Assembly (NCBI GenBank): GCA_951828385.1 | Contig: OX639973.1 | Span: forward strand, 5,633,200-5,697,199 | DNA length: 64,000 nt | Source: an uncultured Poribacteria bacterium | Lineage (GTDB): Bacteria; Poribacteria; WGA-4E; WGA-3G | Direction: 5' to 3' | Shown here: positions 1 to 9,145 of the stretch, one piece after another | Position numbering within the stretch: position 1 is the stretch's first letter | Layout of the letters: every line of letters starts with the position of its first letter | The notes under the pieces: generated by a model | The model's input: the letters and a program-made list of their open reading frames with translations, nothing else | Databases searched by the model: none | What the model was told of the DNA's origin: nothing | Made by a program: the position numbers and the translations under genes

Positions 1-1338
1 ATTCAGATATACACTGATTTTGGTGAGGCGGACATGAATCCATCTTACTCACCGGAAGGTGTTCTGCGTGCAACGGCAATCTCCTATATTGAAAGGTTTG
101 GTGAAAGTATCATTACTGTATGGGATTTGGAAAGTGATGAAAAACTTTATTCTACTATAGAGGATATTGGCGGAATATGGGGGACAGTCCGTTTTTCAAA
201 CGGATCACGATTGGCACATGAATCCAGAGATGGCGGCATCAAGGTGTGGTTCTCTGGAAACTCACACACGCAAGAATCTGACTATCTGCCTACTTATTAC
301 CCAAATTCAATAGTATTTTCGGGCGATAGCAAAACGTTAGCGGCGGAATCAAAGGTATATAGCGAGACGTTCTTATGGGATATTGAAAGCAAGCGTCCAC
401 GACGAACCCGAGAAAGAGAACATCTATTCACATTTTCTAATGGTGATAGTTATATTGTTAGCATTAACGAAGGGACCGTCACACTTCTGGACATTGAAAA
501 CATTGAGTCGCCAATTGTTGAATTGACGGGGCACGGCAAAGCATGGGTTCAGCAGGCATTTACAGCAGCAGCAAATCTTCTCGCATGTGCTGATGAGGAG
601 GGTACAATCGTAATATGGAATGCACAAAGTGGGCATGAACAATGTAAACTTAAACACCAACTCAAAGACCTACCTCATGACCAATCCCGAATTACACTAT
701 TGGAATTTAGTCCAGACGGTAGATTTCTTCTAAGTCAAGAATTTTGTGGTAAGTCTGCGCGACTATGGGATATCGAACAGGCCGAAGAGATCCATGAATT
801 TCCAAGGGATAAGGTTGGGAATGTCGGAGGGTTTTCTCCCTGCGGTTTGTATGTGGCTTGTGGCGGAGAGGAAGCACCAGATTACATGTTATGGGATGTT
901 AGCCGCCGTGAAGTTTCTACAGTAATACAAGATGATGAAACAGCACCAATGTATGGGATATATTTTAAATTCGCCTTTTCTCCCTGCGGTTCATATTTAG
1001 CATGTGGCGGAGAATTAAAACAACCAGAAATCCTGTTATGGGACATAAAACAAGGTCAAATCCACAAGCGAATACCTCTACCAAAGCATTATGAAAATAT
1101 GATGGCGTTAGCATTTTCACAATGTGGAAAGTACTTGGCTGGTGGTATATGGTGGCAGCAAGGTTTTAAGAAGGTACCTATCCATTTGTGGGAGGCTGAA
1201 ACAGGCAAGCAGATCGCCACATTTTTGGGACATCCAACGGATATCCAAGGGCTCGCTTTTTCGCCAAACAATGAACTTTTGGCAAGCGCGAGTTTTGATG
1301 GATCCATCCTCCTCTGGGATATGAAACCTTACATGTAG
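1..1338 (+). CDS. WD40 repeat protein, 5' end outside window
   Basis: This is a beta-propeller protein, probably a binding scaffold. The frame is open from base 1, and the first in-frame ATG (34) falls inside what reads as a WD40 blade, so the true start is probably upstream of the window. About ten blades can be counted, each a variant of F-S-P-x-G ... L-W-D; the last ends L-L-W-D just before the stop. Several blades have F-S-P-C-G instead of F-S-P-D-G, and the repeats are more diverged than in the three exported WD40 proteins at 4314, 7197 and 9146. If it follows their 14-blade plan, about four blades lie upstream. Any signal peptide is out of view. The ligand is unknown. Confidence 0.85.
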   Translation: MQIYTDFGEADMNPSYSPEGVLRATAISYIERFGESIITVWDLESDEKLYSTIEDIGGIWGTVRFSNGSRLAHESRDGGIKVWFSGNSHTQESDYLPTYYPNSIVFSGDSKTLAAESKVYSETFLWDIESKRPRRTREREHLFTFSNGDSYIVSINEGTVTLLDIENIESPIVELTGHGKAWVQQAFTAAANLLACADEEGTIVIWNAQSGHEQCKLKHQLKDLPHDQSRITLLEFSPDGRFLLSQEFCGKSARLWDIEQAEEIHEFPRDKVGNVGGFSPCGLYVACGGEEAPDYMLWDVSRREVSTVIQDDETAPMYGIYFKFAFSPCGSYLACGGELKQPEILLWDIKQGQIHKRIPLPKHYENMMALAFSQCGKYLAGGIWWQQGFKKVPIHLWEAETGKQIATFLGHPTDIQGLAFSPNNELLASASFDGSILLWDMKPYM

Positions 1339-1426
1339 CACACAAGGAGATATTTTGTCTTACCCATTTCACTTTTCCATCGTTGAAAAGTGGAATCCTT
1401 TGCTCAAATTCAGAGCGTTGCTTTTC

Positions 1427-2056
1427 TCAATTTTCACGACGACCTTGTTCCAATAATCGGGTTTTAAGGAGTGTCATTAAAGTTGACACGATAATCTTAA
1501 TATCAACCCACAGAGACTGCTCTTTTATATATTTTAATTGAAGTCTTACTTTCTCTTCCTTTATTGTCTGAAAATAAATCTCATCAGGGTCTTCAGTTCC
1601 TGTCAAAAGTTTGTCTTCGTCGTGAAATCGGAGCGAACCATAATCTGTCATTCCTGGACGGACTGAGAGAACCGCTTTTTTTTCTTCTTCAGTGTATTTC
1701 TCAAAGGAATTAGCGACATCGGGTCTGGGTCCCACTAAACTCATCTCGCCCTTTAAAACATTAATCAGCTGTGGAAACTCATCTAATTTGTATTTTCTTA
1801 TGTATTTCCCGACTTTTGTAACTCTCGAATCGCCCTCAGGAACAGCAAGAGGTCCTATTGTTTCAGCATTAGCCACCATGGTTCTGAGCTTACAAATCTT
1901 AAAAGGCTTCCCAAATCTTCCAAGTCTAACTCCCTTATAGAACACTGGTCCTTTAGAATCCAACTTGATTAAAATAGCAATAGGAATAAATAAAGGAAAC
2001 AAGACAATAAGCCCTAACACCGAAAGGAAAAAATCACATACTCGTTTAGTACGCAT
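1427..2056 (-). CDS. Bacterial sugar transferase (undecaprenyl-phosphate sugar phosphotransferase)
   Basis: This is a short monotopic phosphoglycosyl transferase of the WcaJ/PglC class. These enzymes attach a sugar-1-phosphate from a nucleotide sugar to undecaprenyl phosphate, the first membrane step of capsule, exopolysaccharide or glycan synthesis. Seen: an N-terminal hydrophobic segment (F-F-L-S-V-L-G-L-I-V-L-F), the G-P-V-F-Y-K-G and C-K-L-R-T-M stretches, D-E-F-P-Q-L-I-N-V-L-K-G-E-M-S-L-V-G-P-R-P, and V-R-P-G-M-T-D-Y. A longer frame starts with GTG at 2113, but the ATG at 2056 has GAGGA 8 bases upstream and places the hydrophobic segment correctly. It stands alone, without other polysaccharide genes beside it, and is convergent with the WD40 gene. 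Confidence 0.92.
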   Translation of the reverse strand: MRTKRVCDFFLSVLGLIVLFPLFIPIAILIKLDSKGPVFYKGVRLGRFGKPFKICKLRTMVANAETIGPLAVPEGDSRVTKVGKYIRKYKLDEFPQLINVLKGEMSLVGPRPDVANSFEKYTEEEKKAVLSVRPGMTDYGSLRFHDEDKLLTGTEDPDEIYFQTIKEEKVRLQLKYIKEQSLWVDIKIIVSTLMTLLKTRLLEQGRREN

Positions 2057-2491
2057 CACAGAAGTCCTCGCTTTTTCCGAAAAGATATTGTTTTCAGCAT
2101 AAATTATATGCACAAATCAAAAAATGTAAACACAACCTATCCTATTATACAGACGGGCAAGAATTGCATGATAATACGAAAATATGCACTCTCCAAAAGA
2201 GCAGGTAGCGAAAACCTAAACAACGTAGATTTTATCGAAAATGCAAGAAGAAAACAATCGGCGTGAGGCGTATGAGAATGAAAAGGTGTATTCTTCGGAG
2301 AAGTCGATTAGAATCACCAAAGTTGTCACTTGATACAGATTTATTTATTCGTTTTACCATAAATAGCCCTGCTACTTAAATAAAGAAAAACGTGACTTTT
2401 TTTGCGTTTTGGTATATGCTATTATCTCAACTCACAAAACCGACGCGAGCGGTTAGGCAATAGCTTGTCGCACCCAATGAGGATAAATGAA
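2057..2491. other. Divergent intergenic region
   Basis: This gap of about 435 bases separates the minus-strand sugar transferase from the plus-strand kinase-like gene, so it must hold both promoters. A TTGATA near 2329 and AT-rich stretches (2341-2400) are present, but I could not place a well-spaced -35/-10 pair with confidence. No RNA gene, repeat or open frame with family features was seen. Confidence 0.4.
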
Positions 2492-3322
2492 ATGCCCACC
2501 CGACACCCACTTCTGGATGTCAGCGAAATTGATGTAGATATCGAAGTATACTTAGAACGGATCGGCGAAATCATGTATCGGTTTCCGGTGCACGACGCAA
2601 GGGATCATTCATTCCAAACGGTAGTAGACTCCCAACGTTGGTTCGTCAAACACGGCAACACGCCACAAAATGTCACGTGGCTCAAGCAAGCCGTTCGGTT
2701 TCATGCCACTGTCCAGCACGAAGCAGTTCCTCAATTGCACAATACTTTCACCACCCCCGATGGATTCACATTGGTCTACGACTGGATAGATGGCGAAGGG
2801 CTGCGTCCGGAAAGGGAACTTCGTGCTGATGAAGTCCATCCGCGGGACAGGTTTTGTGCGTTGCCAGCAGCTGAAATCATTGACGCGCTCAATGTTATCT
2901 ATGATGTCCACATCCTCATCGAAAAAAGCGGTTTCATCGCTGAAGACTTTTACGATGGCAGCATCATTTATGACTTTGAGAAAAAGCGGATACATCTGTA
3001 CGATTTCGACTTCTATCATCCGGGACCCTTCATAAACGACCGAGGACGGTTGTACGGTTCGTCTCGCTTTATGGCACCGGAGGAGTTTCAGAAAGGCGCG
3101 CGAATCGACGAAAGGACAAACGTCTTTATGCTCGGACGAACAGCGTTCGTGTTACTTGCCAATAACAGCGATTCGCGAGACGACTGGAAGGGAAACGATG
3201 CCTTATGGCACGTCGCGAAAAAAGCAACAAATGCGGACAAACAGTTGCGATACCAATCTGTCCAAGAATTTGTTTCAGCGTGGCACACCGCAATTGCGAG
3301 GGGCAATATTTCAAATACCTGA
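2492..3322 (+). CDS. Atypical serine/threonine protein kinase-like protein
   Basis: The protein has a eukaryotic-like kinase fold with divergent catalytic motifs. Where Hanks kinases have HRDxKPxN, it reads A-E-D-F-Y-D-G-S: the Asp is kept, while the Lys and Asn positions are Tyr and Ser. The DFG position reads Y-D-F-D, followed by a recognisable activation segment and APE equivalent, G-S-S-R-F-M-A-P-E-E-F, then I-D-E-R-T-N-V-F. No clear glycine-rich loop is visible. From memory, similar proteins annotated as protein kinases occur in Bacilli and environmental genomes. A TTG frame opens at 2402, but ATG 2492 has GAGG 9 bases upstream and is preferred. It lies 33 bases before a PhyH-family gene, so the two may be co-transcribed. 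The substrate is unknown, and it may be an aminoglycoside-phosphotransferase-like enzyme instead. Confidence 0.75.
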   Translation: MPTRHPLLDVSEIDVDIEVYLERIGEIMYRFPVHDARDHSFQTVVDSQRWFVKHGNTPQNVTWLKQAVRFHATVQHEAVPQLHNTFTTPDGFTLVYDWIDGEGLRPERELRADEVHPRDRFCALPAAEIIDALNVIYDVHILIEKSGFIAEDFYDGSIIYDFEKKRIHLYDFDFYHPGPFINDRGRLYGSSRFMAPEEFQKGARIDERTNVFMLGRTAFVLLANNSDSRDDWKGNDALWHVAKKATNADKQLRYQSVQEFVSAWHTAIARGNISNT

Positions 3323-3355
3323 GACAATTCAAGCAGAAATAGGAAGAAGATTATT

Positions 3356-4216
3356 ATGAAAAAAATTACCGACAACGAAATCCAATTCTTTAACGATAAT
3401 GGCTATCTCATCTTGAAAGGGGTTATCCAACCGGATGAACTCGCTGTTACGCAAAGCGAAAGCCAACGACTCATTGACGAGATTCTCGCAGGCGGACCAG
3501 CAGATGAATGGTGTAACCGTGGACCTGAAGGGATTCCTTACTACCTGACCTATTTACACTCCCATCCAAACGAATTCTCTCTGCGATTGCTTGGACATCC
3601 GTCTATAGGTGATTTATTGCACCGGATTATCGGTCCCGATTTTATCCCGTGCTATGAATCGCTTGTTTTTAAACTGCCGAAACACGGTTCCTCTGTCAGA
3701 TGGCATAGGGACGGCAACGCAATCCGAGAGAACCATCCGATCTTCAACGTTGACATATATCTTGATGATTCGACCGTTGACAACGGGTGTGTTTGGGTTA
3801 TCCCAAAGAGCCATCTCTGGGGGATTGAAGAAGCACAAGAGGTTATTGACAAAGGCGAAGTCAATTTTGATCGTCCAGATGCTGTACCCGCAGAAGTTGA
3901 ACCCGGTGATATTCTGCTCCACCACACCAAAGTTTTGCACGGCAGTAAAATCAACACAAGCGACACACTTCGCAGGGTTATCTATTTTGATCAGCGGACA
4001 CCCCGGTGGAACAAGCAGTACAAGTGGTGGCAGTCGGAGTTCTTGACGCAACGCTGCAAAATGTATCAACGCGCACTCCATGAACGCCACACGAATCCGT
4101 ATCCATCCGACACCGGGCAGTTCGCTTACGAGGTACCATCTGATATGCCGACGTGGGACCCAAACGACGATTTTGATCTGCGGATCCAGCACCGCGCGTA
4201 TGCGTATCAAGGCTAA
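3356..4216 (+). CDS. Phytanoyl-CoA dioxygenase (PhyH) family protein
   Basis: This is a predicted Fe(II)/2-oxoglutarate-dependent oxygenase of 286 residues, the usual length for the bacterial PhyH family. The metal-binding H-x-D is in R-W-H-R-D-G-N. The distal His is in L-H-H-T-K-V-L-H-G-S, and the 2-oxoglutarate-binding Arg is probably in T-L-R-R-V-I-Y-F-D. The N-terminal F-x-x-N-G-Y-L-I-L-K-G segment is typical of the family. GGAAGAAG precedes ATG 3356. The substrate cannot be read from sequence; PhyH paralogues are expanded in Poribacteria-like genomes, and a second one is at 51989-52843 in this window. Confidence 0.92.
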   Translation: MKKITDNEIQFFNDNGYLILKGVIQPDELAVTQSESQRLIDEILAGGPADEWCNRGPEGIPYYLTYLHSHPNEFSLRLLGHPSIGDLLHRIIGPDFIPCYESLVFKLPKHGSSVRWHRDGNAIRENHPIFNVDIYLDDSTVDNGCVWVIPKSHLWGIEEAQEVIDKGEVNFDRPDAVPAEVEPGDILLHHTKVLHGSKINTSDTLRRVIYFDQRTPRWNKQYKWWQSEFLTQRCKMYQRALHERHTNPYPSDTGQFAYEVPSDMPTWDPNDDFDLRIQHRAYAYQG

Positions 4217-4313
4217 AACCAAATTTCTGTAAGCGCGGTTTAATCATTTGGGTGCCTGAGCAAACGCAATTTGAAATCACGCTGTTGGGTGTACCTATTG
4301 GAGATTTATCCCC

Positions 4314-6344
4314 ATGAAGAAAACCGTCTCTTCAATATTCTTGACGTGCATTTTTCTTTTCACACTTTCTCAACCAAACGGCTTCACTGAAGACAGTACA
4401 CGTTGGCGTTTGCCAGAAGGTGCCAAAGCCCGCCTTGGGAAAGGCAATATCAGACAAATAGCGTATTCACCGAATGGTATGCATTTAGCGGCAGCGGGAA
4501 GTGCTGGCATTTGGATCTATGATGTGACAATCCATCGCGAAGTGGCACTCCTTACGGGAAACATGGGACCTGTCAGTAGTGTCGCCTTCAGTCCAGACGG
4601 AAGTACGATTATTAGTGGCAATCAAGACGGCACTGTTTGGGTATGGGATGCTAAAACAGGTGAACACAGGCAAACTTTCACAACTGCAGACTGGGTATTA
4701 AGTGTCGCATTTAGTCCGGGTGGAAAGACTATCACCAGCAGCGGCGGACATGTTGAAGGTTTAGGCCCAGGAATCCAGGTACTGGATATCGAAACAGGAA
4801 AACGTCTCAGAGCATTCGGAGGACCTCATGCTACTCTGAGTATATGTTTTAGTCCAGATGGGGAATTGCTCGCCAGCGGAGATGACAGAAACAACGACAC
4901 CCACCTGTGGGATGTTCAGACTGGTGAACTTATCGCAAACTTTAAAGGAGATATGCCGTTTGGATATCCCAATGTCAACAGTGTAGTTTTCAGTCCAGAC
5001 GGAAACACGATCGCCAGCGGCAGTAGCGACGGAACCATCCGCCTGTGGAATACCTACGACGCTGAAGATGAACTTATCAAATATCTTGTAGGACATACGA
5101 AGCCTGTCAACAGCGTCGTTTTTAGTCCAAACGGAGATACGCTCATTAGTACTGGTGAGGAAGGTGTCTGCTTATGGGATGTCAACACCGGTGAATTCAT
5201 GGCTGAGTTTCGAGTTCCCTCCGTCAACGCAACTTTCAGCCCAGATGGAAATACATTCGCGAGTGGAAGTGTAGCAGGGATATATATATGGGATACACAT
5301 ACTTTCAAATTTCTCAAAACTCTCACGGAAAACATAGGCTCAGAAGATATAGGTAAAATCGGAGCAAGAGACATAGGTTCAATCGGAAGTGTGGCTTTCA
5401 GTCCGGATGGTGACACGATTGTTAGTTGTGGCGGGAACAACATCCACCTATGGGATTCCCAGACTAACCAACTCCTCAAAACGTTGATAGGACATACGGA
5501 ATCTGTTAACAGCGTCGTTTTAAGTCCGGACGGAGAGACAATCGCCAGTGCAGGGGACGACAGAACCATCCGCCTATGGAATGTCAACGCACGTGAACAC
5601 CTCAAAACGCTAATGGCACATGCGGATTCGGTGAATAGCGTCGTTTTCAGCTCGGACGGAGAAACAATCGCCAGTGCGGGTAACGACAGAACCGTCCGCT
5701 TATGGAATGCCAACACCGGTGAACTCATCAAAACCCTCAAAGGACATGTCGAAAACGTCAACACTGTCGCTTTTAGTCCAGATGGAAAGACAATCGCCAG
5801 TGGCAGTGGGAAGTTAGCATATTTTGGAGGGGGTGAGGATTCGGGTACGTGTATAGGGCAGGAAATTCGCCTATGGAATGCCAACACTGGTGAACCCATC
5901 AAAACCCTCAAAGGGCATACATCTGTAGTCAACAGTGTGGTCTTCAGTCCAGACGGAAGCACAATCGCCAGCGGCAGCGGACACTGGTGGGGGTACGAAG
6001 GTAAGGCGAGTGCGGGCGAGGAAGTTCGCTTGTGGAATGCCAACACCGGTGAACTCATCAAAACCCTCAAAGGACACAAAGATGTGGTCTCAAGTGTGAC
6101 CTTCAGTCCGGATGGAAATCTTATTGTTAGTGGAGACTGGTATGATTGGGACGGATATCTCAGCAGTGGGACTTGGAGCGGCGAAATCCGTGTGTGGGAT
6201 GCTCATACGGGTGAACATCTCAAAACGCTTACCGGACATACCGGTGGTGTCTCAAGCGTGGCATTCAGTCCGGATGGGAAGACACTCGCCAGCGGGAGAA
6301 CAGATGGCACGATACTCCTATGGGACTTCTCCACACCACCGTAA
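4314..6344 (+). CDS. Exported WD40 protein with 14 repeats (first of three)
   Basis: The 676-residue protein begins with a signal peptide (M-K-K-T then a hydrophobic stretch to about residue 24). A short module T-R-W-R-L-P-E-G-A-K-A-R-L-G-K-G follows, and it recurs in the proteins at 7197 and 9146. Then come 14 WD40 repeats, enough for two seven-bladed propellers. Blades 11-13 carry insertions of roughly 10-20 Gly/Ser/aromatic-rich residues before L-W-N or V-W-D that the other two paralogues lack. It ends on a complete blade (I-L-L-W-D-F), so no extra C-terminal domain is present. A periplasmic or surface location is inferred. No enzyme motif is seen; a scaffold or ligand-binding role is likely. 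Confidence 0.9.
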   Translation: MKKTVSSIFLTCIFLFTLSQPNGFTEDSTRWRLPEGAKARLGKGNIRQIAYSPNGMHLAAAGSAGIWIYDVTIHREVALLTGNMGPVSSVAFSPDGSTIISGNQDGTVWVWDAKTGEHRQTFTTADWVLSVAFSPGGKTITSSGGHVEGLGPGIQVLDIETGKRLRAFGGPHATLSICFSPDGELLASGDDRNNDTHLWDVQTGELIANFKGDMPFGYPNVNSVVFSPDGNTIASGSSDGTIRLWNTYDAEDELIKYLVGHTKPVNSVVFSPNGDTLISTGEEGVCLWDVNTGEFMAEFRVPSVNATFSPDGNTFASGSVAGIYIWDTHTFKFLKTLTENIGSEDIGKIGARDIGSIGSVAFSPDGDTIVSCGGNNIHLWDSQTNQLLKTLIGHTESVNSVVLSPDGETIASAGDDRTIRLWNVNAREHLKTLMAHADSVNSVVFSSDGETIASAGNDRTVRLWNANTGELIKTLKGHVENVNTVAFSPDGKTIASGSGKLAYFGGGEDSGTCIGQEIRLWNANTGEPIKTLKGHTSVVNSVVFSPDGSTIASGSGHWWGYEGKASAGEEVRLWNANTGELIKTLKGHKDVVSSVTFSPDGNLIVSGDWYDWDGYLSSGTWSGEIRVWDAHTGEHLKTLTGHTGGVSSVAFSPDGKTLASGRTDGTILLWDFSTPP

Positions 6345-6430
6345 CCTGTCTATCGCATTGAATATTAACGCTGACGCTCCGATAAACATTCAAGTAATCA
6401 CTCAATACTCATAAAACAGGAGGCAAACCG

Positions 6431-7168
6431 ATGAATGTTTTACTCATAGGGGGTTCGGGGCACGTTGGAACCATGACGCTCCCTTACATGAAAAGCCATC
6501 ACAATTTCCGAGTGCTGGATGTCAACCCACCTAAAGATACTTCTGTAGACTATATCCAAGGGTCTGTTACGGATCCCGACATCGTTCAGGAAGCGTTGAA
6601 AGGGATGGATACATTAGTCTATATGGTCATGCTGCAACCGACGAGCGATCGGTCCTCTGTCGCGGATTTCAGCGACATCGTCGCAAACTACGAGGTGAAT
6701 GCAAAGGGTCTGCATATCGTACTACACGCCGCGAAAGAGGCAGGGATTCAACACGCTGTCTATACAAGCACCTTCACCGTACATGAGCGGACACGAAACA
6801 ACTTCCCTTATGAAGATGTTGTGCCACGTGACAACCCCGGTGTTTACGGATTAACCAAAGGTTTCGGCGAACAGGTCTGTGAATACTTCTCGCGGGAACA
6901 CGGCATGTCGCTTATTGCCTTGCGAATCACGGGTCCGTCTACACGCGAACAGTGGCTTGAGCGTTACAATCAACCGAAAGATGCGTCAGTGCATATCTGG
7001 TGGACGGATGAGGAAGACTTAGCAACTGCCTACCTCGCCGCTATTTCGGTCGAACACGAAGGGTTTGATGCTTTCTTCATCGCTGGTGACCACGAACAGA
7101 AAGAGATTAACCTCTCAAAAGCGAAACGCCTGCTCGGTTGGGAACCGTTGACGCATACACGTGTGTAA
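6431..7168 (+). CDS. NAD(P)-dependent epimerase/dehydratase (extended SDR)
   Basis: The 245-residue Rossmann protein begins with L-L-I-G-G-S-G-H-V-G-T, a GGxGxxG dinucleotide loop. The first Asp after beta-strand 2 (V-L-D-V-N) suggests NAD preference. The SDR active-site Tyr-Lys is in Y-G-L-T-K, with a nearby T-S-T in the strand that normally supplies the catalytic Ser/Thr. The C-terminus reads A-K-R-L-L-G-W-E-P, as in sugar-nucleotide epimerases. A strong AGGAGG lies 8 bases before the ATG. It lies between two exported WD40 genes on the same strand, 86 bases after one and 28 bases before the next, so co-transcription is possible. The substrate is unknown, probably a nucleotide sugar or related compound. 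Confidence 0.88.
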   Translation: MNVLLIGGSGHVGTMTLPYMKSHHNFRVLDVNPPKDTSVDYIQGSVTDPDIVQEALKGMDTLVYMVMLQPTSDRSSVADFSDIVANYEVNAKGLHIVLHAAKEAGIQHAVYTSTFTVHERTRNNFPYEDVVPRDNPGVYGLTKGFGEQVCEYFSREHGMSLIALRITGPSTREQWLERYNQPKDASVHIWWTDEEDLATAYLAAISVEHEGFDAFFIAGDHEQKEINLSKAKRLLGWEPLTHTRV

Positions 7169-7196
7169 AACGTTATAAACATGGACGACCAAACAC

Positions 7197-9089
7197 ATGA
7201 GAACCTTTGCAATGAAAATGAGACTATTCTCCATCTTTCTGATGCTTCTTCTCATTTCATCCGTGCTACTCTCCAACACCTTTGCCCAAAACTATACACA
7301 GTGGGAACTCCCTGACGGTGCCATCGCTCGACTTGGGAAAGGTCGAATAACGCAAATAAAGTATTCTCCAGACGGCACACACCTCGCTGTTGCAGGTGGT
7401 ATTGGAGTCTGGTTTTACGATACATCGACCTATCAAGAGGTTGACCTACTCACTGGACACACAGAATTAGTCACAACCGTTGCGTTTAGTCCAGACGGAA
7501 AAACAGTTGCTACTGGAAGTTGGGACGGCACAATACGACTCTGGGATAGCACTACGGATACATACAAGAAGCGACTCATAGCGCATAATCTCAGCACCGA
7601 TGCCATAACGTTCAGTCCCGATGGAAAAATACTTGCAACAGGTAGTGCCGACGGTAACATCCGCTTGTGGGACGCTGATACCGTCGAACTCACGAAAACA
7701 CTCACAGGACATACCGGCAGAGTCCTCAGCGTAGCGTTCAGTCCCGATGGACAGACCCTCGCGACCGGCAGTGACGATGGCACTACCCGAATATGGGATG
7801 CACATGCAGGCAAACGCAAGAATACGCTCATCAGGCAGGGAGCATTTGTCTGGAGCGTGGCGTTTAGTCCGGATGGACAGACCCTCGCGACCGGGAATTA
7901 CGACAGTAGTATCCAATTCTGGGACGCACATACTGGTACACATAAGATGACACTCACGGGGCACACGGAAGGCGTGCTCAGTGTAGTATTCAGCCCGGAT
8001 GGAAGGACATTCGCCAGTGGGAGTGGCGATGGCACCGTTCGTCTGTGGGATGCGCACACCGGAAAACATCAGAATGCCCTCACACATTGGGATGTCTGGA
8101 GTGTCGCCTTCAGCCCGGATGGAAGGACATTCGCCAGTGGAAGTAGCGATGGCACCCTCCGATTTTGGGACCCACACACCGGAAAACCTAAAAGGACGGT
8201 CACCGGACATACGGTTGGGATCCGAAGCGTAGCGTTCAGCCCGGATGGCAGGACACTCGCTTTTGGGGATTGGAGGGGTGCTATCCGACTCTGGGACCCA
8301 AACACCAACGCATACAAGAATACGCTCACGGAACATGAGTGGGATGCCGCCAGTTTAGCCTTCAGTCCCGATGGAAAAACACTCGTCAGTGGCAGCGGCG
8401 ACCATACCGTCCATCTTTGGGATATGACGAACAAGACAATCCTCAGAGCTTCCCTCATAGGGCATACGGATAGGGTTTACAGTGTGGCGTTCAGCCCGGA
8501 TGGAAATACGATTGTGAGTGGCAGCGGTGATAATACCGTCCGTTTATGGAATGCAAACACTGGTCAACATCAGAAAACACTCATCGGACATACGGAGGAG
8601 GTCTTCAGCGTAGTCTTCAGCCCCGATGGAAATATGATCGCTACTGGCAGTCGCGACGGCACCGTCCGACTCTGGGATGCACACACCGGAGCATACCAGA
8701 ATACACTCATCGGACACACAGATAGTGTCTGGAGTGTGGCGTTTAGTCCCAACGGAAAGACTATCGCTACCGCAAGTGCTGATAACAACGTTCACCTCTG
8801 GGATACACGCACCCGCAAGCAGAAAAAAACACTCACTGGACATACGTGGGAGATCAAGGATGTCGCATTTAGTCCCAACGGAAAGACTATCGCTACTGCA
8901 AGTGCCGACAACAACATTCACCTCTGGGATGCAGACACCGGCAGATACCAAAAAACGCTGACTGGACATAGGAATAGCGTCAATAGCGTGGTGTTCAGTC
9001 CAGATGGGAAAACACTCACCAGCGGGAGTTTAGACGGAACAGTGCTTTTGTGGGAGTTGATACCTTCAGCATCAAAAAACCGACAGTGA
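7197..9089 (+). CDS. Exported WD40 protein with 14 repeats (second of three)
   Basis: This 630-residue paralogue of the WD40 proteins at 4314 and 9146 has a signal peptide ending near S-N-T-F-A-Q. The shared module Q-W-E-L-P-D-G-A-I-A-R-L-G-K-G follows, then exactly 14 WD40 repeats of the form V-A-F-S-P-D-G-x-T-x-A-T-G-S-x-D-G-T-x-R-L-W-D. Neighbouring repeats are very similar in DNA as well as protein, for example blades 12 and 13. The start is uncertain: ATG 7197 has no clear ribosome-binding site, while ATG 7212 has GAGAA 8 bases upstream and gives a more typical short n-region (M-K-M-R-L-F). It probably forms two seven-bladed propellers outside the cytoplasm. No catalytic motif is seen. 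Confidence 0.9.
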   Translation: MRTFAMKMRLFSIFLMLLLISSVLLSNTFAQNYTQWELPDGAIARLGKGRITQIKYSPDGTHLAVAGGIGVWFYDTSTYQEVDLLTGHTELVTTVAFSPDGKTVATGSWDGTIRLWDSTTDTYKKRLIAHNLSTDAITFSPDGKILATGSADGNIRLWDADTVELTKTLTGHTGRVLSVAFSPDGQTLATGSDDGTTRIWDAHAGKRKNTLIRQGAFVWSVAFSPDGQTLATGNYDSSIQFWDAHTGTHKMTLTGHTEGVLSVVFSPDGRTFASGSGDGTVRLWDAHTGKHQNALTHWDVWSVAFSPDGRTFASGSSDGTLRFWDPHTGKPKRTVTGHTVGIRSVAFSPDGRTLAFGDWRGAIRLWDPNTNAYKNTLTEHEWDAASLAFSPDGKTLVSGSGDHTVHLWDMTNKTILRASLIGHTDRVYSVAFSPDGNTIVSGSGDNTVRLWNANTGQHQKTLIGHTEEVFSVVFSPDGNMIATGSRDGTVRLWDAHTGAYQNTLIGHTDSVWSVAFSPNGKTIATASADNNVHLWDTRTRKQKKTLTGHTWEIKDVAFSPNGKTIATASADNNIHLWDADTGRYQKTLTGHRNSVNSVVFSPDGKTLTSGSLDGTVLLWELIPSASKNRQ

Positions 9090-9145
9090 ACATTCGGCGT
9101 TGTTCATTGAGAAAAGATCCGTTTTACCAAAAAGGAAACTTGATA

